A stretch of 21,867 bases of DNA. Origin: Nitriliruptoraceae bacterium (GTDB lineage Bacteria > Actinomycetota > Nitriliruptoria > Nitriliruptorales > Nitriliruptoraceae). Both the position numbers and the translations under genes were made by a program. The stretch covers positions 1 to 21,867 of the forward strand of contig SKLC01000199.1 of NCBI GenBank assembly GCA_007123425.1, read 5' to 3'. The notes under the pieces were generated by a model. It searched no databases, was not told the DNA's origin, and saw only the letters and a program-made list of their open reading frames with translations. Positions 10,425 to 17,347 of the stretch are shown piece after piece (position 1 is the first letter of the stretch; each line of letters begins with the position of its first letter).

Positions 10425-10432
10425 TCGGATCG
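10407..10432. promoter_or_regulatory. Nested dyad overlapping the -10 box, candidate operator
   Basis: CGATCCG (10407-10413) and CGGATCG (10426-10432) are perfect inverted repeats 12 bases apart. Inside them, CCGT-T-ACGG (10415-10423) is a second dyad centred almost at the same base. The 26-base element covers the -10 box of the ATPase promoter. This is where a LacI-, GntR- or ROK-type sugar repressor would be expected to bind. No regulator gene lies in the window. Confidence 0.5.
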
Positions 10433-10437
10433 AGCCT

Positions 10438-10480
10438 GCGGCCGGTCGGCCGCGGGGAGCGACGCGGCCCGCTCGGGCCG
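10438..10480 (+). promoter_or_regulatory. Two successive 7-base dyads in the ATPase leader
   Basis: GCGGCCG-GT-CGGCCGC (10438-10453) and CGGCCCG-CT-CGGGCCG (10465-10480) each have perfect 7-base arms around a 2-base centre. They lie between the inferred transcription start and the ribosome binding site (GGGAG, 10492-10496). The second is also flanked by direct GACGCGG copies (10461-10467, 10480-10486). They may be additional protein sites or mRNA hairpins; GC-rich DNA makes such dyads fairly common. Confidence 0.35.
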
Positions 10481-10505
10481 ACGCGGGTAGTGGGAGTGGC
10501 CGCCG

Positions 10506-11705
10506 ATGGGCAACATCGTCTTCGAGGACATCAACAAGATCTATCCCGACGGGACCCAGGCGGTGTTCGACCTCGACCTCGAGATCGAGGACGGCGAGTT
10601 CGTCATCTTCGTCGGGCCGTCGGGATGCGGGAAGTCGACCGTGCTGCGCATGGTCGCCGGGCTGGAGGACATCACCAGCGGCAAGCTCTCCATCGGTGGG
10701 AAGGTCGTCAACGACCTCACGCCCAAGGAGCGCGACATCGCGATGGTCTTCCAGTCCTACGCGCTCTACCCGCACATGTCGGTGTTCGACAACATGGGGT
10801 TCGCCCTCAAGCTCGCCAAGACCCCCAAGTCGGAGATCGACAAGCGGGTCAACGAGGCGGCCGAGGTCCTGGGGCTCACCGACTACCTGCACCGCAAGCC
10901 CAAGGCGCTGTCCGGCGGGCAGCGCCAGCGGGTCGCCATGGGCCGCGCGATCGTGCGCGACCCCCAGGCGTTCCTCATGGACGAGCCGCTGTCGAACCTC
11001 GACGCCAAGCTGCGTGTCCAGATGCGCGCCGAGATCAACGACCTCCAGCAGCGGCTGGGCACCACCACGCTCTACGTCACCCATGACCAGGTCGAGGCGA
11101 TGACGATGGGCGACCGCGTCGCCGTGCTCAAGGCCGGCCGGCTCGAGCAGGTCGACGCGCCCCAGCGCCTCTACGACCACCCCGACACGATCTTCGTCGC
11201 CGGGTTCATGGGCTCGCCGTCGATGAACCTCGCCGAGGCACAGGTCAGCTCGGAGAACGGGCGGCTCTTCGCGGAGCTCGAGGACGGCGGCATCCGCCTG
11301 CACGTGCCCGATGAGGCGCTCGAGCAGTATCCGCGGGTCGGCGACTACGCGGGGCAGCGGGTCGCCGTCGGCATGCGCCCGGAGCACTTCGCCCTGCGCG
11401 AGGAGGTCAAGGACGACCAGGTGCTGCCCGGCCGGGAGATCGCGCTCGTGGAGATGCTGGGCTCGGAGATGCTGGTGCACTTCAAGACCGGAGCGCGCCC
11501 GATCGTCTCCGAGGACATCCGCGCCGCCATCGACGACGCCGACGCCTTCGAGGAGCTCGAGCGCAGGGCCGCCGCCGGGGGCCAGGACTTCGTGGCCCGC
11601 TTCGACGCCCAGGATCCCCCGAGGACCGGCCAGACCGTGGACTACGGCTTCCACACCGAGCATCTGCACTTCTTCGACCCCGACTCGGGTGAAGCCCTGC
11701 GCTGA
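10506..11705 (+). CDS. Sugar ABC importer ATPase, MalK/UgpC/MsiK type
   Basis: A 399-residue ATP-binding subunit of the carbohydrate-importer (CUT1) class that powers uptake of oligosaccharides or glycerol-3-phosphate through membrane partners. Motifs are Walker A GPSGCGKST (37-45), Q-loop Gln83 in VFQSYALYPHMS, signature LSGGQ (135-139), Walker B FLMDEPLSNLD (156-166) and H-loop His193 in VTHDQVEAMT. From about 235 to 395 there is the TOBE/regulatory region found in MalK and UgpC, with GMRPEH and a C-terminal LHFFDPDSG. No permease or binding-protein gene is adjacent. This recalls MsiK of Streptomyces, one ATPase that serves many sugar importers. ATG 10506 has GGGAG 9 bases upstream. The divergent GH13 gene suggests a role in alpha-glucoside use; that link is inferred. 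Confidence 0.93.
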   Translation: MGNIVFEDINKIYPDGTQAVFDLDLEIEDGEFVIFVGPSGCGKSTVLRMVAGLEDITSGKLSIGGKVVNDLTPKERDIAMVFQSYALYPHMSVFDNMGFALKLAKTPKSEIDKRVNEAAEVLGLTDYLHRKPKALSGGQRQRVAMGRAIVRDPQAFLMDEPLSNLDAKLRVQMRAEINDLQQRLGTTTLYVTHDQVEAMTMGDRVAVLKAGRLEQVDAPQRLYDHPDTIFVAGFMGSPSMNLAEAQVSSENGRLFAELEDGGIRLHVPDEALEQYPRVGDYAGQRVAVGMRPEHFALREEVKDDQVLPGREIALVEMLGSEMLVHFKTGARPIVSEDIRAAIDDADAFEELERRAAAGGQDFVARFDAQDPPRTGQTVDYGFHTEHLHFFDPDSGEALR

Positions 11706-11767
11706 CCTCGGCGGGCCGCCTCGCCGCGGGCCGGCGGTGCGACCCTCGGCGCCCACCACCCTGCTGT

Positions 11768-11796
11768 TTGCGGACACTTCGGATTCCTGACAGTAT
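11768..11796 (+). promoter_or_regulatory. Candidate promoter of the P450 operon
   Basis: TTGCGG (11768-11773) and CAGTAT (11791-11796) lie 17 bases apart in a stretch (11761-11800) visibly richer in A and T than the surroundings. Transcription would start near 11803, about 45 bases before the chosen GTG. The -10 box is imperfect at its first base. Confidence 0.4.
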
Positions 11797-11826
11797 CTGG
11801 TGGCGCGACGCGGGACGGGAGCCCGC

Positions 11827-11836
11827 GGGAGGGGAG
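11827..11836 (+). promoter_or_regulatory. Ribosome binding site fixing the P450 start
   Basis: The purine run GGGAGGGGAG ends 11 bases before GTG 11848, and a nearer GAAGG (11839-11843) also precedes it. This supports GTG 11848 over the frame opening at 11800, which would place the run inside the gene and add an Arg/Gly-rich tail not seen in P450s. Confidence 0.55.
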
Positions 11837-11847
11837 TCGAAGGCCGC

Positions 11848-13071
11848 GTGACGTCACAGGCGACCGCCGAGGACCTGCGACCGCTGGCCGTCGAGCTGCT
11901 GGGCTCGCCGGCACCGCCACAGGACCCGTATCCGAAGTACCACGAGCTGCGCCGGGCCGCGCCCCGCTACCGCGACCCGGAGCTCGGCACGTGGTTGGTC
12001 ACCACCTACGCCGACTGCTCGCAGGTGCTGCGCGACCCCCGGCTCGGGCGTGCCCCGCAGGAGGTCGACTCGCAGCTGGGCGGTGGCGGAGCCCGCCGTC
12101 CGCGCCAGGCGCGGCCCTCGATGCTGTTCCTCAACCCGCCGGAGCACACGCGGCAGCGCAAGCTGGTCAACCGCGGCTTCACGCCCCGACGGGTGGAGGC
12201 GCTTCGTCCCCACGTCACCGAGCTCGCCGACGAGTGCCTCGACCGGGTCGCGAGCGCCGGCGAGGCCGAGATCATGGATCTGCTGGCCTTCCCCCTGCCG
12301 GTGGCCGTCATCGGCGAGCTCGTCGGTGTGCCCCGCGAGGAGCAGGCCCAGTTCCGCGGCGTCGCCCAGGAGCTCACCGCCGGCCTCGACCCGATCCAGA
12401 GCGACGAGTCGATCGACCGGGTGGAGCGGGCACGCGAGTTCTTCCGGGCCTACTTCCTGGACCTGGCCGCGCAGCGGCGCGCCGAGCCGCGCGAGGATCT
12501 GATGAGCGTGCTCGTGGATGCCGAGGAGTCGGGCGACATCCTCGACGAGGACGAGATCCTGTCGGTGGTGATCCTGCTGTTCGCCGCAGGATTCGAGACC
12601 ACCACCAACCTCATCGGCAGCGGGCTGCTGGCGCTGCTGCACCACCCGGAGCAGCTCGCCCGGCTGCGCGACGACCGCAGCCTGCTGCCCACCGCGGTCG
12701 AGGAGATGCTGCGCTACGAGAGCCCGGTGCAGGTCAACGGCCGCTACGCCCTCGAGGACACCCACATCGGCGACCAGCCGATCCGGGCGGGAGAGTCGGT
12801 GGTGACCTTCCTGGGCGCCGGCAATCGCGATCCGCAGCAGTTCGCCGACCCCGACCGGTTCGACGTGGCCCGTGACCAGGGCGCGCCGCTGAGCTTCGGC
12901 GGCGGGATCCACTACTGCCTGGGCGCCGCGCTGGCCCGCCTGGAGGCCCAGGTCGTCTTCGACCGGCTGCTGGACCGCTTCGACCACCTCGAGCTGCTCG
13001 AGGAGCCGACCTTCCGCCCGAGCGTGACGCTGCGGGGCGTCGAGCAGCTGCGGGTGCGCTGCACGCCGTAG
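11848..13071 (+). CDS. Cytochrome P450
   Basis: A 407-residue soluble bacterial (class I) cytochrome P450, a heme-thiolate monooxygenase of usual length that would hydroxylate or otherwise oxidise an organic substrate. Motifs are the I-helix oxygen-activation AGFETT (247-252), the K-helix ExxR as EEMLR (Glu286, Arg289) and the heme loop FGGGIHYCLG with proximal Cys357. NPPEHTRQRKLVNRGFTPRR is the typical C-helix region. The overall pattern resembles actinobacterial CYP107/CYP109-like enzymes, but the subfamily and substrate cannot be set from sequence alone. It is followed after 15 bases by a luciferase-like flavin monooxygenase gene, almost certainly in the same operon. No ferredoxin or ferredoxin reductase gene is nearby, so electrons must come from a partner encoded elsewhere. 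Confidence 0.95.
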   Translation: MTSQATAEDLRPLAVELLGSPAPPQDPYPKYHELRRAAPRYRDPELGTWLVTTYADCSQVLRDPRLGRAPQEVDSQLGGGGARRPRQARPSMLFLNPPEHTRQRKLVNRGFTPRRVEALRPHVTELADECLDRVASAGEAEIMDLLAFPLPVAVIGELVGVPREEQAQFRGVAQELTAGLDPIQSDESIDRVERAREFFRAYFLDLAAQRRAEPREDLMSVLVDAEESGDILDEDEILSVVILLFAAGFETTTNLIGSGLLALLHHPEQLARLRDDRSLLPTAVEEMLRYESPVQVNGRYALEDTHIGDQPIRAGESVVTFLGAGNRDPQQFADPDRFDVARDQGAPLSFGGGIHYCLGAALARLEAQVVFDRLLDRFDHLELLEEPTFRPSVTLRGVEQLRVRCTP

Positions 13072-13073
13072 CC

Positions 13074-13078
13074 GGAGG
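13074..13078 (+). promoter_or_regulatory. Ribosome binding site of the luciferase-like gene
   Basis: GGAGG, beginning right after the P450 stop, lies 8 bases before GTG 13087. It supports translation of the second gene from the same mRNA and fixes this start. Confidence 0.8.
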
Positions 13079-13086
13079 GATGCAAC

Positions 13087-14436
13087 GTGAAGTTCGGGAT
13101 CTTCTACGAGCATCAGCTGCCCCGGCCCTGGCAGGAGGGTGACGAGCGCCGGCTCCTGCACGAGGCCCTGGAGCAGATCGAGCTCGCAGACCGGCTGGGC
13201 TTCGACGTGGCCTGGGAGGTCGAGCACCACTTCCTCGAGGAGTACTCGCACTCCTCGGCGCCCGAGGTGTTCCTCGCCGCTGCCAGCCAGCGCACCAGCC
13301 GCATCCGGCTGGGCCACGGCATCGTGCAGACCCCGCCGCCGTTCAACCACCCCGCACGGGTGGCCGAGCGCGTCGCCACCCTCGACCTGATCTCGGACGG
13401 CCGGGTCGAGTTCGGCTCGGGGGAGGCCGCCTCGGCGATGGAGCTCGAGGGCTTCGGCATCGACCCCGACCGCAAGCGGGAGATGTGGCGCGAGGGCCTC
13501 GAGGTGGCGCTGCGCTGCCTCACCGAGGAGCCCTTCAGCGGCCACGAGGGCGAGTTCGTCTCCATGCCGCCGCGCAACGTCGTGCCCAAGCCGCTGCAGC
13601 GGCCCCACCCGCCGCTGTGGATCGCCTGCTCGCGGCGGGAGACGATCCTGCTGGCCGCCGAGCACGGCCTCGGGGTGCTGACCTTCGCGTTCGTCGACCC
13701 CGAGGAGGCCCGTGCCTGGGTGGACGAGTACCACACGGTGCTCGCCGAGCGGGGCGTGGCGATCGGTCAGACGGTCAATCCCAACGTCGCCGCGGTGACC
13801 ACGATGATGTGCGCGCCCACCGAGCAGGAGGCGATCGCCCGCGGCGTCGAGGGCGCGAACTTCTTCGGCTACTCGCTGGGCCACTACTACGGCTACGGGG
13901 ACCACGCGCCGGGCCGCACCGACGTGTGGTCGGAGTTCGTCGAGCGCCGGGGCCAGCACGGCTACGACCCCGAGGCCGCCTCGGCGACCGGCGCGCGCCT
14001 GCAGGCCAAGCCGTCGGGCGAGGAGGGCAGCGGATTGCGCGGCGCGGTGGGCACCCCCGAGCAGATCCGCGAGCTCGTCCGCCGCTACGAGCAGGCCGGC
14101 GTCGACCAGCTCATCTTCGTGCTGCAGGCGGGCAACAACCGCCACGAGGACATCTGCGCCTCCCTGGAGCTGTTCGGCACCGAGGTGCTGCCGGAGTTCG
14201 CCGAGCGCGAGGCGCAGCAGGCGCCGCGGCGCGAGGCCCGGCGTGCGCCCGTGGTCGAGCAGGTGCTCGCGCGACGCGAGGGGCACCGGCGTGCACCCGG
14301 CGACGTCACCGTGCCCGCCTATCCGCTCCGCCAGATCCGCGAGCAACAGGACCAGCAGGCCGAGGCGTACCTCGAGCAGCTCGCCGACGAGCAGGCGCGG
14401 GGCACCCACCGTCGGGCCCGGAGCGCGCCGCAGTAG
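13087..14436 (+). CDS. Luciferase-like (LLM class) flavin-dependent oxidoreductase
   Basis: A 449-residue TIM-barrel protein of the bacterial luciferase superfamily, expected to use reduced FMN (or F420) with oxygen or a hydride acceptor. The N-terminus MKFGIFYEHQ, GFDVAWEVEHHF (38-49) and HPARVAERVATLDLISDGRVEFGSG (88-112, described by its ends HPARV and FGSG) are characteristic. PPLWIACS (175-182) fits the later barrel strands. The barrel ends near 370. The final 75 or so residues are a charged, Gln/Arg/Ala-rich extension with likely helix (QIREQQDQQAEAYLEQL), longer than in most relatives. It starts 15 bases after the P450 gene, so the two probably modify the same or successive intermediates. 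No dedicated flavin reductase is present. The substrate is unknown. Confidence 0.92.
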   Translation: MKFGIFYEHQLPRPWQEGDERRLLHEALEQIELADRLGFDVAWEVEHHFLEEYSHSSAPEVFLAAASQRTSRIRLGHGIVQTPPPFNHPARVAERVATLDLISDGRVEFGSGEAASAMELEGFGIDPDRKREMWREGLEVALRCLTEEPFSGHEGEFVSMPPRNVVPKPLQRPHPPLWIACSRRETILLAAEHGLGVLTFAFVDPEEARAWVDEYHTVLAERGVAIGQTVNPNVAAVTTMMCAPTEQEAIARGVEGANFFGYSLGHYYGYGDHAPGRTDVWSEFVERRGQHGYDPEAASATGARLQAKPSGEEGSGLRGAVGTPEQIRELVRRYEQAGVDQLIFVLQAGNNRHEDICASLELFGTEVLPEFAEREAQQAPRREARRAPVVEQVLARREGHRRAPGDVTVPAYPLRQIREQQDQQAEAYLEQLADEQARGTHRRARSAPQ

Positions 14437-14508
14437 CGGTGGTGCGCGTGTCGCCGCTCTCGGTCGGCGCCACCCTCCTCGAGCCGCCCTCCTCGCGCGG
14501 TGGGCGAC

Positions 14509-14545
14509 GTCAGTGTGACCTGAGCTGACCCGCGTCCTAAGGTCA
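14509..14545. promoter_or_regulatory. Cluster of GTCA/TGAC half-sites around the osmoprotectant operon promoter
   Basis: Four copies of the same half-site occur within 37 bases: GTCA at 14509-14512, TGAC at 14516-14519, TGAC at 14526-14529 and GTCA at 14542-14545. They form GTCA-N3-TGAC and TGACC-N10-GGTCA inverted repeats that cover the -35 box and straddle the -10 box. The pattern suggests a dimeric repressor controlling the importer. The binding protein is unknown. Confidence 0.4.
14515..14543 (+). promoter_or_regulatory. Candidate promoter of the osmoprotectant importer operon
   Basis: GTGACC (14515-14520) and TAAGGT (14538-14543) are spaced by 17 bases, a good match to the actinobacterial housekeeping consensus. 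Transcription would start about 80 bases before the first permease gene. The rest of the 194-base gap shows no gene. Confidence 0.55.
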
Positions 14546-14630
14546 GAGGCGTCGCGGGTCGCGTGCGGGCTCGCGAGCGCGATCCGACGAGGCGACGGCC
14601 GGCGAGCGACACGCGACCAGGTAGGGCAAC

Positions 14631-15275
14631 GTGACGGTCTGGGGCTACCTCGAGCGCCGCTGGGACACGGTGCTCGAGCTCACGATCGAGCACCTGCTGC
14701 TGGTCGCCGGCTCCGTGGCCATCGCCGCCGTGGTCGGCATCGGCGTCGGGGTGATGGTCCACCGCCGCCCCCGTGCCGCGTCGCTGGCGGTGGCCACCAC
14801 CAGTGCGCTGTTCACCGTGCCCGCGCTGGCCTACTTCGCCGTGTTCGTCGTGTTCATGGGGCTGGGAACCCAACCGTCGGTGATCACGCTGGCGATCTAC
14901 GGGCTGCTGCCGATCGTGCGCAACACCGTGACCGGGCTGGCGGGCGTCGATGCGGCGATCGTGCGCTCGGCCACCGGGATGGGCATGAGCCGTCGCCAGG
15001 CGATGCTGCGGGTCGAGCTGCCGCTGGCGCTGCCCGTGATCATGTCCGGCATCCGCGTCGCCACGGTGCTGACCGTGGGCATCGCCGCGATCGCCGCCTA
15101 CGTCGGCGGGCCCGGCCTGGGCAGCGAGATCTTCGGCGGGCTCGGTGCGATCGGCTCCGCCCGCGGCGTCCCGCAGGCCACCGTGGGCACGGCCGCGATC
15201 ATCGTGGTCACGATCGTGCTGGACGCGCTGGTGGCCGGCGGCGGCAGGCTGCTGACTCCGAAGGGCATCCGATGA
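14631..15275 (+). CDS. Osmoprotectant (glycine betaine/choline/proline) ABC importer permease 1
   Basis: A 214-residue inner-membrane permease of the OpuB/OpuC/YehW-OsmU class. About five hydrophobic segments are visible: near 22-44, 50-78, 82-100, 142-162 and 183-207. The EAA loop that contacts the ATPase runs from GLAGVDAAIVRSATGMGMS to VELPLALPVIMSGIR (about 103-145). It starts with GTG 14631, preceded by a weak AGGTAGGG, and ends by overlapping the ATPase start in ATGA. The gene order permease, ATPase, permease, binding protein matches the yehWXYZ (OsmU) arrangement. It would form the transmembrane pore together with the second permease. The family call is firm; the exact solute is not known. 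Confidence 0.93.
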   Translation: MTVWGYLERRWDTVLELTIEHLLLVAGSVAIAAVVGIGVGVMVHRRPRAASLAVATTSALFTVPALAYFAVFVVFMGLGTQPSVITLAIYGLLPIVRNTVTGLAGVDAAIVRSATGMGMSRRQAMLRVELPLALPVIMSGIRVATVLTVGIAAIAAYVGGPGLGSEIFGGLGAIGSARGVPQATVGTAAIIVVTIVLDALVAGGGRLLTPKGIR

Positions 15276-16429
15276 CCGAGTCCGCGATGATCCGCCTCGA
15301 GGGGCTGACCAAGCACTACCCGGGCCAGACCACGCCCGCGGTCGACGCCCTGGACCTCGACGTCCGCGAGGGCGAGATCGTGATGCTGGTGGGCCCGTCG
15401 GGCTGCGGCAAGACGACCACCCTGGAGATGATCAACCGGCTGGTGGAGCCGACCTCCGGCCGGATCATCCTCGAGGGCGAGGACGTCACCCACATCGACC
15501 CCGACGAGCTGCGCCGGCGCATCGGCTACGCCATCCAGCAGATCGGGCTGTTCCCGCACCGCACGATCGCGCAGAACATCGGCACCGTGCCCAAGCTGCT
15601 GGGGTGGTCCAAGCAGCGCATCGGCGAGCGCGTGGACGAGCTGCTGGAGCTGGTCGGGCTCGAGCCGGGCGAGTACCGCGACCGCTACCCCAAGGCCCTG
15701 TCAGGTGGCCAGCAGCAGCGCGTCGGCGTCGCGCGGGCGATGGCCGCCGACCCGCCGGTGATGCTGATGGACGAGCCCTTCGGCGCCACCGACCCGATCA
15801 CCCGCGACCGGCTGCAGCAGGAGTTCCGGCGCATCCAGGAGGACATCGGCAAGACCATCGTGTTCGTCACCCACGACATCGACGAGGCGATCTCGCTGGG
15901 CGACCGGGTGGCGATCCTGGGCGAGAGCGCCCACGTGGCCCAGTACGCGCGGCCCGAGGACCTGCTCTCGGCGCCGGCGGACGACTTCGTGCGCGACTTC
16001 CTCGGCGGCGGCAGCGTCTTCAAGCGGCTCAACCTCGCCCGCGTGCGCGACGTGGTGCCCGACCGGGACTGGCCCATGCTCGAGGTCTCCGGCACGGTCG
16101 AGGAGGCGCGGCGGCTGGCCGAGCACGGCCGCTCCGTGCTCGTCCTCGACCAGGGGCGCCCGTCGAGGTGGGTGCGGCTGGACGACCTTCGCGACGCCAC
16201 CGACCTGGAGCGGGCCGGTCGGCCGGTCAGCGCCCCGATCAGCCAGGACGACAGCCTCGCCGACGCGCTCGCGCAGCTGCTGGTGGGCGCGGTGCCCGCC
16301 GGTGCGGTCATCGACGCCGAGGGGCGCCTGGTCGGCGTCGTCGACCTCGAGACCCTCCACGAGGCCGTCGCCGGCATGCGCGAGCGCTCGCAGCGGGTCA
16401 CGGGTGCCGACGCCGCGGGGTCGGCATGA
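15272..16429 (+). CDS. Osmoprotectant ABC importer ATPase with C-terminal CBS pair
   Basis: A 385-residue ATPase that energises compatible-solute uptake. Motifs are Walker A GPSGCGKTT (41-49), Q-loop in AIQQIGLFPH (87-96), signature LSGGQ (143-147), Walker B VMLMDEPFGATDP (163-175) and His201 in VTHDIDEA. IQQIGLFPH and FGATDP are typical of the ProV/OpuCA branch. After about 245 comes a tandem CBS module (about 266-365), clearest in ISQDDSLADALAQLL and AVIDAEGRLVGVVDLETL. In relatives this module senses ionic strength or cyclic di-AMP to gate transport; whether this one does is not shown. It overlaps both neighbours by ATGA, implying translational coupling and fixed stoichiometry. Confidence 0.94.
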   Translation: MTESAMIRLEGLTKHYPGQTTPAVDALDLDVREGEIVMLVGPSGCGKTTTLEMINRLVEPTSGRIILEGEDVTHIDPDELRRRIGYAIQQIGLFPHRTIAQNIGTVPKLLGWSKQRIGERVDELLELVGLEPGEYRDRYPKALSGGQQQRVGVARAMAADPPVMLMDEPFGATDPITRDRLQQEFRRIQEDIGKTIVFVTHDIDEAISLGDRVAILGESAHVAQYARPEDLLSAPADDFVRDFLGGGSVFKRLNLARVRDVVPDRDWPMLEVSGTVEEARRLAEHGRSVLVLDQGRPSRWVRLDDLRDATDLERAGRPVSAPISQDDSLADALAQLLVGAVPAGAVIDAEGRLVGVVDLETLHEAVAGMRERSQRVTGADAAGSA

Positions 16430-17250
16430 GCCACTCGCAGGTCGACACCCCGAGCCCGCCGGGGGAGGCGGAGACCGAGCGTGCGCGGACCGAGGCCGCG
16501 GCCCGGCGCCGCCGGCGGCAGCGCGTGCGCCGGCTCTCGGGGCACCTGTGGACCCCGGTGCTGGTGGCGGTGTCGTGGGTCGCGCTCTACCTGTGGGTCA
16601 GCGCGCAGGAGCTCGGCGCCGCCGAGCAGCGCAACCTCACCTGGCCGCGGGTGCGCGAGGCGTTCGTCGAGCATCTCGACATCTCGCTGTGGGCCACCTT
16701 CTACGTCCTGGTGCTCGCGATCCCGCTGGGCGTGGTGCTCACCCGGCGGTGGGCCCGCCGCATCGCCCCGCCCATCGTCACGATCGCCAACATCGGCCAG
16801 GGCGTGCCGTCGCTGGGCACGATCATCCTCGCGTTCCTGATCGTGACCCGGACCGGCCGCGACGCCGCGATCATCGGGCTGGTCGCCTACTGCTTCCTGC
16901 CGGTCCTGCGCGGCACCATGGTGGGGCTGCAGCAGGTCTCCGACGACGTGATCAAGGCTGCGCGCGGCATGGGCCTGAGCAAGCTGCAGGTGCTGCGCAG
17001 CATCGAGCTGCCGCTCAGCGTCCCCGTCGTGCTGACCGGGGTGCGGACCTCCCTGGTGCTCACGGTCAGCTCCGCGCCGCTGGCCGCCTTCATCGGCGGC
17101 GGGACCCTCGGCGGCTTCATCGTCAGCGGCTTCGCCCTGACCCGCCCGACCATCATCATCACGGGTGCCGTGCTGGCCGCCGGCCTCGCGCTGCTGGCCG
17201 ACTGGGCCGGCGGCATCATCGAGGCCGTGCTGCAGCCCAAGGGGCTGTAG
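16426..17250 (+). CDS. Osmoprotectant ABC importer permease 2
   Basis: A 274-residue inner-membrane permease, partner of the first. The start is ATG 16426, overlapping the ATPase stop in ATGA; upstream in-frame sequence lies inside the ATPase gene and is not used. The first 40 or so residues are hydrophilic and very Arg-rich (ARRRRRQRVRRL at about 26-37), a cytoplasmic tail that obeys the positive-inside rule. Then come a first segment near 43-60, further segments near 88-106 and 115-140, the EAA loop (GLQQVSDDVIKAARGMGLS followed by IELPLSVPVVLTG) and two or three final segments ending at VLQPKGL. The Arg-rich tail is longer than in permease 1 and could bind anionic lipid, a possible osmosensing aid (inference). 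Confidence 0.93.
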   Translation: MSHSQVDTPSPPGEAETERARTEAAARRRRRQRVRRLSGHLWTPVLVAVSWVALYLWVSAQELGAAEQRNLTWPRVREAFVEHLDISLWATFYVLVLAIPLGVVLTRRWARRIAPPIVTIANIGQGVPSLGTIILAFLIVTRTGRDAAIIGLVAYCFLPVLRGTMVGLQQVSDDVIKAARGMGLSKLQVLRSIELPLSVPVVLTGVRTSLVLTVSSAPLAAFIGGGTLGGFIVSGFALTRPTIIITGAVLAAGLALLADWAGGIIEAVLQPKGL

Positions 17251-17333
17251 GGCCGCCCACCCCGCGACCGGCGCCATGAGGGGCCCACGCACCGGGACGC
17301 CCGACCGACCTGCACGAACGAACCCGCGACATC

Positions 17334-17340
17334 GAGGAGG
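17334..17340 (+). promoter_or_regulatory. Strong ribosome binding site of the binding-protein gene
   Basis: GAGGAGG lies 7 bases before GTG 17348, a near-ideal Shine-Dalgarno. It fixes the start inside a longer open frame and fits the need for more binding protein than membrane subunits. The 97-base gap before the gene shows no clear promoter, so read-through from the operon is likely. Confidence 0.8.
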
Positions 17341-17347
17341 AACTCCC

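Noticed and set aside
9289..11777. Long overlapping frames on both strands (9289-11103 plus, 9978-11777 minus)
   Set aside because: Shadows of the GH13 and ATPase genes in other frames; no coherent domain.
11854..14409. 851-codon minus-strand frame across the P450 and luciferase-like genes
   Set aside because: Antisense shadow of two well-identified genes.
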